From: Streptomyces aurantiacus
Lineage (GTDB): Bacteria; Actinomycetota; Actinomycetes; Streptomycetales; Streptomycetaceae
NCBI RefSeq assembly: GCF_027107535.1
Contig: NZ_CP114283.1
Coordinates: 4,712,001 to 4,776,000 of the forward strand
Length of the DNA: 64,000 nucleotides
Direction: 5' to 3'
How positions within the stretch are numbered: position 1 is the stretch's first letter; every line of letters begins with the position of its first letter. Of this stretch, positions 9,601 through 21,300 are shown piece by piece. The position numbers and the translations under genes were made by a program. The notes under the pieces were generated by a model. That model saw nothing but the letters and a program-made list of their open reading frames with translations. It searched no databases and was not told where the DNA came from.

Positions 9601-12294
9601 GAGGACCTGCTCCGTCTCTACGCCGCCGGCGAGGACGCCCACGCGCTGGAGCCGGTGCGCAGTTACCGGGACTTCCTGGCCTGGCTGGCGCGGCAGGACG
9701 GGGAGGAGAGCGCCCGGGCCTGGGCCGACGAACTCGACGGCCTGGACGGCGCGACGATCGTGGCACCCGCCGCCGGCGCCGGCTCCGGCGAGCCGCTCTC
9801 CGCCGTCGGCGAAGTGAGGCTCACCCTGACGCCGGAGGAGTCGCACGCACTCGCCGGACGCGGAGCCGATCTCGGCATCACGGTCAACACCCTGGTCCAG
9901 GGCGCCTGGGCGATCCTGCTCTCCGCGCTGACCGGCCGCCAGGACGTGGTCTTCGGCGCCGCCGTATCGGGTCGGCCCGGCACGCTCCCCGGCGTGGAGA
10001 CGATGGTCGGACTCTTCATCAACACCCTGCCGGTACGGGCCCAGTGCCGGCCGGGCAGCACGCTCCCGGCGTTCCTGACAGACCTTCAGAGCCGGCAGAT
10101 TGCGCTCCTGGACCACCACCACCACAGCCTGACCGACATCCACCAGGCCGCGGGCCTGGACGCCCTCTTCGACACCATCGTGGCCTTCCAGTCCTACCCG
10201 TCGGATCCCGCGGGCCACCTGGAGGCAGCCTCGGCGGCCGGATTCGAGATCACCGGCCTCCGGTCGGTCGGCGGTGCGAACTACCCCCTGGCGCTGATCG
10301 TCGAGGACAGCCGGCTGACCCTCCAGTACCAGCCGCACCTGTTCGACGAGGACGCCGCCAGGGACATCGCCGGCCGGTTCAGGTCGATCCTGGGCCAACT
10401 GGCCGGCAGTGCCGGCCACGGCCTGGTCGGCGGCATCGATCTGCTCGTGGACACCGAGCGCGCGCACCTGCTCGCCGCCGGGGCCCCGGCCCTCGACGGG
10501 ACGCAGGACAGCCCGGGCGGCCCGCACGAACAGCAGACGGCTGCCGCCCAGTTCGAGCAGCACGCGGCCGCCACCCCCGGCACGACCGCGGTGACCTCCG
10601 GCGACACGTCCCTGACCTTCGCGGAACTGAACACGCGCGCCAACCGCCTGGCCCACGCCCTGATCCAACTGGGGGCGGGCCCGGAAACAGTGGTGGGGCT
10701 CGCCCTGCCACGCTCCGCGGAGCTGGCGATCGCCCTGCTCGCCACCCTGAAGACAGGTGCCGGCTACGCCCTGCTGAGCCCCGATCAGAGTCCCGCACGG
10801 CGGGACACGGTCCTCGCCCAGGCAGCCCCCGAGCTGATCCTCGCCTCGCCCGACGCCGCACCGGAACTCGCCCTCACCGACATCCCGCTCGTGCACCTGG
10901 AGGACATGGACCGCACCCGGGGCCCGGACACCGACCCCGTCGACGGGGACCGCAACGCCCCCGTGCGGCACGGCAACCTCGCGTGTGTGCGCTACGGGCC
11001 CCTGGCACCGGGCGGAGTGGCTCTCAGCCACCGGGCCCTGGCCGACGGGGTGCGGCGATTCGCCACCGCGGCGGGCATCACACCCGGCGCGACGGTACTG
11101 GCGACCTCGCACCACGCCGACACCGCCGTCTTCGAACTCCTGGGCGCGGTGTGCTCGGGGGCCGGCGTCGAGCTGGCCCAGGACCTCGGCGCCCTCGCCA
11201 CGAAGGGCTGGACCGGCGATGTGATCAGCACGGCCGCACCGCTCCTGGCCTCGGCGCTCAACCGGTCCACCGCCGCGATCCAGGCCCGAACAGTTGTCTT
11301 CACCGGCGATGTGCTGCTTGGATCGTTCGTACAGCGGGTCCGCAAGCGGATCCCGGGAGTGCGGGTGGTCAACGCCTACGGGCCGACCGAGACCGTACGC
11401 GCCACCGCGCTCGCCGCCGCCGAGGGATGGCACGGCGAAGGGGCCAGTCCGCTCGGCTCCGTCCTCGGTGCCATGCGCGCCTATGTCCTCAGTCCCGCAC
11501 TGCAGTTGCTGCCGCCCGGCGTCACCGGCGAGCTGTATGTCGCGGGCGAGGTCGCCCGGGGCTACCAGGGCCAGGCCGGACTGACCTCCCAGCACTTCGT
11601 CGCCGACCCCTTCGGCCCGCCCGGATCGCGGATGTACCGCACCGGGGACCTGGCCCGCTGGAACAGCCAGGGCGCCCTGGAGTACGTGGGCCGAAGCGGT
11701 CCGCCGGCCCGGATCCGAGGTCATCAGTTCCGTACCGAGGACGTCGAGGCAGCCCTGGCCGCCCACCCCTCGGTGTCCCAGGCGGCGGTGGTCACCGCCG
11801 CAGACGGTGACGACCAGCAGCTCCTCGCCTACGTCGCCCCGCTGCGGAACGAGACCACCGACGCCGCAGAACTGCGGGAGTTCCTCGGCCGACGCCTGCC
11901 GGATCACATGGTGCCGACCACCTTCGTCTTCCTCGCGGAGCTTCCCTCGACAGCCGAGGGCGGCGTGGACCACCAGGCCCTTCCCGAGCCCGGTGACCAA
12001 GGCGCCGGCGAGGGCTACCGCGCCGGCCGCACCCCGCAGGAAGAGGCGCTGTGCGCGCTGTTCGCCGAGGTCCTCGGCGTCGAGCGGGTCGGGATCGACG
12101 ACAGCTTCTTCAGCCTCGGCGGCAACTCGCTGAAGGCGACCCGGCTGATCGGCCGGATGCGCAGGTCCCTCGGAATCGAGACATCGATCCGGACGATTTT
12201 CCAGTATTCGACAATTGCGGAGCTTTCGGGTCAAGTCCAGGCCATCAGTGCCACGAAGAGCCGGCCCCGTCTACGCAAGATGACCAAGGAGTAG
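6694..12294 (+). CDS. Two-module NRPS: truncated C-A-T-C-A(degenerate)-T
   Basis: 1866 aa, GTG start overlapping the SHMT stop. Residues 1-~205 resemble only the C-terminal lobe of a condensation domain (no HHxxxDG). A1 spans ~205-690 ([11 protein letters not shown] at 360; hand-read code D-L-Y-N-M-G-L-I-H, Cys/small-residue-like, perhaps alpha-methylserine). T1 has GGDSI, Ser750. C2 has HHVLIDG at 956 and opens with [12 protein letters not shown], like the C domains that follow epimerases in the next protein. A2 (~1275-1765) is degenerate: the A3 loop is [10 protein letters not shown] (~1433-1442) instead of YTSGSTGxPKG, and the A10 Lys is Gly1757. T2 is intact (GGNSL, Ser1812). No docking domain is obvious at the basic C-terminus. 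The AAGGAG RBS for the next NRPS overlaps its stop. Confidence 0.9.
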   Translation: MNHAAHDAGPAHPPVLLPTDRPRRPGMPARCSAVETTGLDAYATVPGLDRQAAQAAAFAALLHRYTGQDGIGYDRTDDSGTTHVQLRINGTRTLREVAGALTTGPRPAADTVPLALVFADPAQPAQSPAMYELRLVVRDGLAEIHYDPTLFDPATARRILTHYRTLLLDALSRPDVPLAHLRLLTDAELQHMLVDWNRTETPLTDQSFLHEAFEAHAERRPDATAAVHEDARFTYGEVNTAANRLAHHLRSLGIGPDSRVGLCLERSPELLIAMLGILKAGGAYVPLDPDYPAQRIAAMVDGTTCAVTVSRAELASRLPASAGNGTPLVLLGPGGTDLSEHPAHNPVPVTTPDHLCYVIHTSGSTGAPKPIALHHRGVVNNIADLNSRFKAGPGDSVLSLSSPSFDLSVYEYLGITAAGGTVIIPSAGRAKDPAYWTELLVEHGVTVWNSAPALLDLLVDHLEQSGAEPLHQLRAAMLGGDWIPVPLPGRVREVAPGMRLFTLGGATEASIHSTIYEVVEADPDWASIPYGRPMANQRTYILDDAFQPVPPGVPGELYLAGTGVARGYLDQPERTAERFLEWSHAGVSDRIYRTGDMARFGEDGLIELLGRKDFQVKLNGLRVELGEIEAVLRSHPTVQQSAVVAHRSQLVAYVVVEDSEGADLKALHRLAADRLPEYMVPKVIVPLDRLPLTPNGKVDRKALPEPDLSGADYRAPRTPREEALAEVFADVLRVERIGIDDDFVALGGDSIRAIQAVTRARTRGLAVTPRLILQLRTVALVAEAAEDAADTEEDTPSAPLLVLGADDAESLRRRYPRLTDVWPLTPMQSGMLFESMLADAGSDTYHLQTVYHLSGPVDAARMRAVGQSFLDRYANLTAAFVPDASGDLVQVVSDGVELPWREIDLSDLADADQDDAFARFLTEDQGARFDLATPPLLRLTLIRFSPERHELVLTAHHVLIDGWSEQLIAEDLLRLYAAGEDAHALEPVRSYRDFLAWLARQDGEESARAWADELDGLDGATIVAPAAGAGSGEPLSAVGEVRLTLTPEESHALAGRGADLGITVNTLVQGAWAILLSALTGRQDVVFGAAVSGRPGTLPGVETMVGLFINTLPVRAQCRPGSTLPAFLTDLQSRQIALLDHHHHSLTDIHQAAGLDALFDTIVAFQSYPSDPAGHLEAASAAGFEITGLRSVGGANYPLALIVEDSRLTLQYQPHLFDEDAARDIAGRFRSILGQLAGSAGHGLVGGIDLLVDTERAHLLAAGAPALDGTQDSPGGPHEQQTAAAQFEQHAAATPGTTAVTSGDTSLTFAELNTRANRLAHALIQLGAGPETVVGLALPRSAELAIALLATLKTGAGYALLSPDQSPARRDTVLAQAAPELILASPDAAPELALTDIPLVHLEDMDRTRGPDTDPVDGDRNAPVRHGNLACVRYGPLAPGGVALSHRALADGVRRFATAAGITPGATVLATSHHADTAVFELLGAVCSGAGVELAQDLGALATKGWTGDVISTAAPLLASALNRSTAAIQARTVVFTGDVLLGSFVQRVRKRIPGVRVVNAYGPTETVRATALAAAEGWHGEGASPLGSVLGAMRAYVLSPALQLLPPGVTGELYVAGEVARGYQGQAGLTSQHFVADPFGPPGSRMYRTGDLARWNSQGALEYVGRSGPPARIRGHQFRTEDVEAALAAHPSVSQAAVVTAADGDDQQLLAYVAPLRNETTDAAELREFLGRRLPDHMVPTTFVFLAELPSTAEGGVDHQALPEPGDQGAGEGYRAGRTPQEEALCALFAEVLGVERVGIDDSFFSLGGNSLKATRLIGRMRRSLGIETSIRTIFQYSTIAELSGQVQAISATKSRPRLRKMTKE

Positions 12295-12301
12295 ACCCAA
12301 A

Positions 12302-15300
12302 GTGATCCCCTTGTCCTATGCACAGCGCCGCCTGTGGTTCCTCGACCGCTTCGAGGGGGCCTCGGCGACCTACAACGTGCCCCTGGCCCTGCACCTCACC
12401 GGCGACCTGGACACCAACGCACTCACAGCGGCGATCCGCGACGTGATCGCCCGGCACGAGGTCCTGCGAACCGTCCTCTTCGAGGAGGCAGGAGTCCCCT
12501 ACCAGCGGATCCTGCCCCTCGACGAGGTGGTCCTCGAAGTACCGGTCGTGCCGGTGTCACCGGACGAGGTGGACCACACCATCGAGGAAGCGATCTCCTA
12601 CGCGTTCGACCTGTACGCGGAGATCCCCATCCGGGCCTGCCTCCTGCGGCACGCCCCCGACGCACACGTACTGGTCCTGCTGTTCCACCACATCGCGGCG
12701 GACGGGGAGTCGGCGGTCCCGCTGCTGCGCGACCTGTCGACCGCCTACACCGCCCGCCGCGCCGGCCACACGCCCGGCTGGGACGAACTGCAGGTCCAGT
12801 ACTCCGACTACACGCTGTGGCAGCGCGACCTGCTCGGCGACGAGAAGGACCCCGAGTCCATCCTGTACGGACAGCTCGCCCACTGGCGTGAGCAGCTGGC
12901 CGGCATGGACCAGCCGCTGAGCCTGCCCCTGGACCGGCCCCGCCCCCCGGTGGCCAGCCGTGAGGGCGGCCACGCGGAGTTCCGCATCGAGCCCGAGCTC
13001 CAGGCCGCCGTGGAACGGCTGGCCCAGGAGCGCGGTCTGAGCGTCTCGATGGTCCTGCAGTCGGTGCTCGCCGTGCTGCTGCACCACCTCGGCGGCGGCG
13101 ACGACATCCCGATCGGCGCCCCGATCGCCGGCCGGGTGGACGAGGACCTCAACGACCTGATCGGGTTCTTCGTCAACACCTGGGTGCTGCGGGTCCAGCT
13201 GCCCGGCAACCCCACCTTCGGCGACGTCCTGGAGCAGGTGAAGGACAAGGCACTCGGCGCGTACGACAACCAGGACGCCCCCTTCGAGATGCTCGTCGAC
13301 GAGCTCAGCCCGGAGCGCTCCACCGCCTACAACCCGCTCTTCCAGGTCTTCTTCGCCTGGCAGAACATCACCCGCGCCGAGGTCGACCTGCCGGGACTGA
13401 CGACCCGGCTCGACTTCGAACAACTGGGCACCAAGACCTCCAAGTTCGACCTGGAGTTCAACGTCGCACCCGACGAGAACGACGGAGCGCGCGGCACCAT
13501 CGAATACGCCACCGATCTCTTCGACCAGGAGACGGCCGACTCCATCGGAGCCCGCTTCGTAGGTGTCCTGCGCGCCCTGGTGGCCGATCCCTTGGCGCCG
13601 GTCAGGCACCTCGACCTTCTGGAGCCGGCCGAGCGCCGGATCCTCACGGAGGCCAACGCCACCACCACCGACGTGCCCGACGCCACGATCGACGGGCTGT
13701 TCGAGCGTCAGGTCGCCCAGAGCCCGGACGCGGTGGCGGTGGTGTTCGAGGACACGGAGCTGACGTACGCCCAGGTGAATGCTCGGGCGAATCGTCTGGC
13801 GCGGGTGCTGGTGGAGCGGGGGGCGGGTCCGGAGTCGGTGGTGGCGCTGTCGCTGCCGCGGTCGGCGGATCTGGTGGTGGGCATGCTGGCGGTGCTCAAG
13901 TCGGGGGCGGCGTATCTGCCGATCGACCCGAAGTACCCCAGCCACCGCCTGGCCCACATCCTCTCCGAGGCCGCACCGCAGCTCATCCTCACGGACACCG
14001 CAACCGAGTCCGTGCTCCCCGACACCGACACCCCCCGGGTCCGTCTGGACGGCATCGACCTGGACAACGACGACGACCACACCGGCGTCGACAGTTCGCC
14101 GCACCCCGGCCGGCTGGCGTACGTCATGTACACCTCGGGATCCAGTGGCACCCCCAAGGGCGTCGCCATCACCCACCGCAACGTCGTCAACGGCATCACC
14201 CACCTGGCGAAGCGCATCGACGCAGGCCCGGGACGCACCGCGCTCGCCGGAACGTCGGTCAACTTCGACGTGTCGGTCTTCGAGATCTTCACCAACCTCT
14301 GCCACGGCGGGACGATCGAGATCGTCCGTGACGTCCTGGTCCTCGGCGAACGCGACAGCTGGCACGGGCACATCGTCTCCACCGTCCCCTCCGCCTTCGC
14401 CGAACTCCTCGACACCATCACCGGCCGCACCACCATCGACACCCTGGTCTTCGCCGGCGAAGCCCTGCCCGCCGCCCTCGTCACCCGAGTGCGCGAGGCC
14501 TTCCCCGGGGTCCGCGTCGTCAACGCCTACGGCCAGACCGAATCCTTCTACGCCACCACGTTCACCATCGCCGCCGACCACGCCTGGGAAGGCACCGGCA
14601 ACGTCCCCATCGGGCGGCCGCTGGGCAACATGCGCGCCTACGTGCTCAGCCCCGGCCTGCGCCCCGTCGTACCCGGCGTCGCGGGAGAGCTCTACATAGC
14701 CGGAGACGTGGCCCGCGGCTACCGGGGCCGCCCGGACCTGACCGCCGAACGCTTCCACCCCGACTTCTTCGGCCCGCCCGGGTCACGGATGTACCGCACC
14801 GGCGACCTGGCCCGCTGGAACAGCCAGGGCGAACTGGAGTACGTCGGCCGCGCCGACACCCAGGTCAAGGTCCGCGGCTTCCGCATCGAACCCGGCGAGG
14901 TCGAGGCGGCCCTGACCGCCCATCCGGCCGTCGGCCAGGCCGCGGTGATCGCCCGGGAGAGCGCGGGCAGCTCCGGCGCCAAGCAGCTGGTCGGCTATGT
15001 CGTTCCCGCCTTCACCAGCGACAACGACAGCCACGACTTCCGCTCCGGCATCGAGGCGGCCGAACTGCGCGCCCACGCCTCGCAGCACCTGCCCGACTTC
15101 ATGGTCCCCTCCGCGTTCGTCGTCCTCGACCGACTGCCGCTGATGCCCAACGGCAAGCTCGACCACAAGGCCCTGCCCGAGCCGGAGTTCACCGGCGGCA
15201 CCTACCGCGCACCCACCACCGCACCGGAGAAGACCCTGGCCGGCATCTACGCCGAGGTCCTGGGCCTGGACCGGGTCGGTGTCGACGACGACTTCTTCGC

Positions 15301-18300
15301 CGTCGGCGGCGACTCCATCCGCTCCATCCAGGTCGTCTCCCGGGCCCGCGCCCAGGGCCTGGAGGTCACCCCCCGGCAGATCTTCGAGTGCCGGACCGTC
15401 TCCGCACTGGCCGAGGTCGCCTCGAGCGACGCAGGAAAGGGCCCCGTCCTCGAGGAGTTCGAGGGCGGCGGCACCGGCTCCGTCCCGCTCCTGCCCATCG
15501 CCGCGTACATGCGCGAACTCGGCGGCGGCTACGACCGCTTCTCCATGTCGATGCTGGCCGAACTGCCCCTGGGGATCGATGAGGGTGCTCTGGCGGCGAC
15601 GCTGGACGCGGTCCTGGACCGTCACGACATCCTGCGCTCCCGGCTCTCCCTGGAGGACGGGGGTGCCATCGAGATCGCACCCAAGGGCTCGGCCGACGCC
15701 GCCGCGCTGATCCACCGGATCGCGTGTGACGGTGTGTGGGACGAGGACTGGCAGCAGCAGGCCGACGCCGAACTGGACGCCGCGACGGGCCGTCTGGACA
15801 CGGCCGCCGGTGTGGTGGCCCAGTTCGTCTGGTTCGACCCCACCGACGGGGCGGTCCCGGGCCGGCTGCTGATCGTGCTGCACCACCTGGTGGTGGACGG
15901 TGTCTCCTGGCGCATCCTGCTGCCCGATCTCGCCGAGGCCTGGCAGCAGGTCCGCGACGGACGCACCCCGCAGCTTCCCGCGACCGGCACCTCCGTACGC
16001 CGCTGGACACACGCCCTGCTCGACGAGGCCCGCAGCCCCGCACGGACCGCAGAAATGGAACTGTGGCGCTCCGTCCTGGAAGGGCCCGACCCCCTCCTGG
16101 GCAGCCGGCCCCTCGACCCGGCCGTCGACACCCGCTCCGCTCTCGAACACCTGCAGATGCGCCTGCCCGTCGCGGTGACGGAGGCGTTGCTGACGCGGGT
16201 TCCGGCGGCGTTCCACGGCGGGGTCAACGACGGGCTGCTGGCGGCGCTGGCTCTGGCGGTGGCGAAATGGCGCCGTGGGCGGGGCATCGAGGAGTCCTCC
16301 ACGCTGATCAAGCTGGAAGGCCACGGCCGTGAGCAGGAGGTGGTGCCGGGTGCGGACCTCTCGAGCACGGTGGGCTGGTTCACCAGCATGTTCCCGGTGC
16401 GCCTGGAGACGGCCGGGTTCGATCTCGACGAGGCGTTCGCGGGCGGTCCGGCCGCGGGCGGTGTGATCAAGGCGGTCAAGGAGCAGTTGCTGGCCGTGCC
16501 CGACAAGGGCCTCGGCTTCGGTCTGCTGCGCTACCTCAACGAGGAGACCGGGGCGGAACTGGCCCAGCATTCCACCGGGCAGATCGGCTTCAACTACCTG
16601 GGCCGCTTCTCCTCCGCGGACATGCCCGAAAACCTCCGCGGCCTCGGCTTCACCCAGATCTGCGAGATGGCCGCGCCCCTGGACGCCGACATGCCGGCGA
16701 TGTCCGCCCTGGAACTCAACTCCATGGTCATCGACACCGACCTCGGCGCCCAGTTCGACGTCTCGGCCGGATTCCCCACCGGACTGTTCACCCCCCAGGA
16801 CGTCCAGGAACTGATCGAGCTGTGGTTCGCCGCCCTGGACGCGCTCGTGCGGCACACCGCAGATCCCGCCGTCGGCGGACTCACCCCCTCCGACCTGCCC
16901 CTGGTCAAGGTCACCCAGCAGGACATCGAGACCTGGGAGCACCACTACCCCGGCGTCTCGGACGTCTGGCCGCTGACCCCGCTGCAGTCCGGGCTCCTGT
17001 TCCACACCATGCTGAACGACGACTCGTGGGACGCCTATCAGATGCAGATGGCGTTCCACATCGAGGGCAAGGTCGACCCCGCCCGCATGCGGACCGCCGG
17101 CCAGGCCATGCTCGACCGGCACGCCAACCTGCGGACCGCCTTCGTCGACGACAGTGACGGCAACCAGGTACAGGTCGTCGTCGACGGCGTCCAGGTGCCG
17201 TGGGCCGAGATCGACCTGCGCCACCTCGACGAGCAGGCCCGCAAGGAAGCCCTCGACGCGTTCCTGGCCGAGGACCACGGCCGCAGCTTCGATCCAGCCG
17301 CTCCGCCGATGCTGCGGCTCACCCTGGTCAGGACGGAAACGGACAGCTCCGAACTCGTCCTGACCGCCAACCACGTCCTGTTCGACGGCTGGTCCCTGCC
17401 GATCCTCATGCAGGACATCCTGCGCCTGTACGGATCGGCCGGCGACGCCTCCGTCCTGCCCCGGGTCCGCGGCTTCAAGGACTTCCTGGTCCACCTCTCG
17501 CGACAGGACCACGAGGAGACGGCCCGCGCCTGGGCACACGAGTTCGCGGGGGTCGAGGAGCCGACCCTGCTCGTGCCCGGCGGCACCGAGCAGGAAGGCA
17601 GCTCCGGGATCGGGCACGTCGAGCTCGCGCTGCCGCTCGACGAGGTCCGGGAACTGAACCGGCGCGCCTCCGAGCTCGGCGTGACCGTCAACACCCTCGT
17701 CCAGGGAACCTGGGCGGTGCTGCTCGGCCGGCTGACCGGCCGGCAGGACGTCGTGTTCGGGGCCACCGTCTCCGGCCGGCCGCCCGCGGTCACCGACGTC
17801 GACTCCATCGTCGGCATGTTCATCAACACCCTCCCGGTCCGCGTCCAGTACGCCCCGGCCGACACCCTCGCCGACGTACTGCGCGGTCTGCAGAACCGGC
17901 AGGCAGCCCTCCTCGACCACCACCACTACGGCCTCACCGAGATCCACCAGGCCACCGGTCTCACAACCCTGTTCGACACCCTGGTCGTCTTCGAGTCCTA
18001 CCCGGTCGACCGGGACGGGCTCAGCGACGCCAACTCCGCGGCCGGCATCGCCTTCACCGGCATCCGCCCCTCCACCGGCACCCACTACCCGCTGACCGTC
18101 ATGGCGGACGCCGACCCGCACCTGCGGCTCCAGCTCCAGTACCAGGAGCACGTCCTGGACCGCGAGAGCGTCGACATCATGGCCGCGCGATTCGTACGGG
18201 TCCTGCGCCAGCTGATCGCCGATCCGTCGCTTCCCGTGGGCCGCATCGACATCCTGGAGCCCGCCGAGCGCGTACGCCTGCTGGAGCAGTTCAACGACAC

Positions 18301-21300
18301 CCGCACGCCGGCCTCCCCGCTCACCGTCCCCGCCCTCTTCGAGGCTCAGGCCGCCCAGAGCCCGGACGCGGTGGCCGTGGTCTTCGAGGACACGGAGCTG
18401 ACGTACGCCCAGGTGAACGCACGGGCGAACAGGCTGGCACGGGAACTGACCGCCCTGGGCGTGGGCCCCGAGACAGTGGTGGCCCTGTCACTGCCCCGCT
18501 CCGCGGAACTCGTCATCGGACTCCTGGCCGTTCTCAAGGCCGGCGGCGCCTACCTGCCCATCGACCCCAAATACCCCAGCCACCGGCTGGAGTACATCCT
18601 CACCGAGGCCGCTCCGCAGCTGATCCTCACCGACCACGACACCGTCAGCGTGCTGCCCGCCGGCGACACCCCGGTGCTGCACCTCGACGACGTCGACCTC
18701 GACAACGCCGACCATGACGCTCCCGCCGGCATCGGGGACCTCTCGGACGCCGAGCGCTCCACCACCCTGCAGCCGCAGCACCTGGCGTACGTGATGTACA
18801 CCTCCGGCTCCACCGGCGCCCCCAAGGGCGTCGCCATCACCCACCACAACGTCGTCAACGGCGTCACCCAGCTCGCCCGGGAGATCGACGCCGGGCCGGG
18901 CCGCAGGGCGCTCGCCGGGACCTCCGTCAACTTCGACGTCTCCGCCTTCGAGATCTTCACCACCCTGTGCACCGGCGGAAGTGTCGAAGTGGTCCGGGAC
19001 ATCCTGGTCCTGGGCGAGCGCGCGGGCTGGCACGGCAACGTCATCTCCACCGTGCCCTCGGCCTTCGCCGAACTCCTCGACCAGATCGCCGGCCACACAC
19101 AGGTGGACGTCCTGGTCTTCGCCGGTGAAGCCCTTCCCGCCGACCTGGTCAACCGCGCCCGCCAGGCCTTCCCCGGCGTCCGCATCATCAACGCCTACGG
19201 ACAGACCGAGTCGTTCTACGCCACCACCTTCACCCCCTCCGGAACCCCCCGGTCGCTGGGCGCCGTACCGATCGGCGCACCTCTGGGCAACATGCGCGCC
19301 TACGTCCTGAGCCCCGGACTGCAGCCGGTCCCCGCAGGCGTCACGGGAGAGCTCTACATCGGCGGGAACGTCGGCCGCGGCTACCGCGGCCGGCCGGACC
19401 TGACGGCCGAGCGGTTCGTCGCCGACCCCTACGGCGAGCCCGGATCGCGGATGTACCGCACCGGCGACCTGGCCCGCTGGAACAGCCAGGGCGAGCTGGA
19501 GTACGTCGGCCGCGACGACACCCAGGTCAAGGTCCGCGGCTTCCGTGTGGAGCCCGGTGAGGTCGAGGCCGCCACCGCCGCGCACCCCGGCGTCAAGCAG
19601 GCGGTGGTCCTCGCCCGGGCCGCGGCCGGCAACGACGCGGGCAAGCGGCTCGTCGCCTACGTCGTACCCACCGAGGCCGGCGGCGTCAGCGCCGAAGAGC
19701 TGCGCGAGGAAGTGGCCGCCCGGCTCCCGGACTTCATGGTCCCGGCCGTCTTCATGATCCTCGACCGCCTCCCGCTGATGCCCAACGGGAAGCTCGACCG
19801 GGCCGCGCTGCCCGAGCCGGAGTTCACCGCCGGCGCCTACCGGGCCCCGCGCACGGCGGCCGAGCAGTCCTTGGCCGCGCTGTTCGCCGAGGTCCTCGGC
19901 GTCGAGCGGGTCGGGATCGACGACAACTTCTTCACCCTGGGCGGACACTCACTGCTCGCCACCCGCCTGATCAGCCGGGTCCGCACCGTCCTGGGCGCGG
20001 AACTCCCGATCAAGACGGTCTTCTCCGCGCCGACGGTCGCCGAACTCACCACCCACCTCTCTGCGGGCGTGGCGGTCCGCCCGGCGCTCACCAGGCTCTC
20101 CTCCCGGCCCGAGCTGATCCCGCTGTCGTTCGCGCAGCGCCGCCTGTGGTTCATCGACAAGTTCGAAGGCCCCTCGGCGACCTACAACATCCCCCTCAAC
20201 CTGAAGCTCACCGGCGAACTGGACGCCGCCGCCCTGGCAGCGGCCCTCGGTGACGTGGTGGCCCGGCACGAGAGCCTGCGCACCGTGTTCGTCGAGGATG
20301 CCGAAGGCATCCCCTTCCAGCGGATCGTTCCCCCGGCCGCGGCGCTGCTCGACGTCCCGGTGGTCGAGGTGGCCGCCGACCGGCTGGAAGCCGCGCTCGC
20401 CGAGACCGCCGAATACACGTTCGCGCTGGACCGGGAGATTCCGGTGCGGGCCCGCATCCTGCGCACCGGTGAGCAGGAGCACATCCTGTCGCTGGTGATC
20501 CATCACATCGCCGGCGACGGCGAGTCGATGGCCCCGCTGATCCGTGAGGTCTCCGCCGCCTACGGAGCCCGCCGCGACGGACGCGAGCCGCACTTCGCGC
20601 CCCTGCCCGTCCAGTACGTCGACTACGCGGTCTGGCAGCGTGAGCTGCTGGGCGAGGACTCGGACCCGGCAAGTGTGCTCGCCCAGCAGTGCGCCTACTG
20701 GCGGGACGAGCTGGCCGGCATCCCGCAGCCGCTTCAGCTTCCCGCTGACCGGCCGCGGCCGCCGAAGGCCAGTCACCGTGGCGGCATGACGGAGTTCACC
20801 GTGGAGCCCGGCCTGTTCAGCGGGGTCGAGGAGCTGGCCCGTGACCGCGATGTGACGGTCTCGATGGTGATGCAGTCGGTGCTCGCCGTCCTGCTGCACC
20901 AGATGGGCACCGGGGACGACATCCCGATCGGCGCCCCGATCGCCGGCCGCACCGACGACGCCCTGGACGATCTGATCGGGTTCTTCGTCAACACCTGGGT
21001 GCTGCGGGCCGAACTCGCCGGCAACCCGACGTTCGACGAGCTGGTCGCGCAGGTCAAGGAGAAGGCGCTGGGTGCGTACGGCAACCAGGACGCCCCCTTC
21101 GAGCGGCTGGTGGAACTCCTCAACCCCGACCGCTCCACCGCCTACCACCCGCTGTTCCAGGTGATGTTCGCCTGGCAGAACTTCGCCCAGGCCGACTTCG
21201 ACCTGCCCGGCCTGCGCGTGGACTTCGTCCCCGTGATCACCGGCACCGCGAAGTTCGACCTCTTCTTCAATCTCACCGAGGTCACCACACCCGCCGGGCG

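Noticed and set aside
7888..12234. Very long minus-strand open frame opposite NRPS1 (and similar ones opposite NRPS2)
   Set aside because: Mirror-image frame caused by high GC3. Composition is low-complexity Gly/Arg/Val with no domain motifs, while the plus strand encodes clear NRPS domains.
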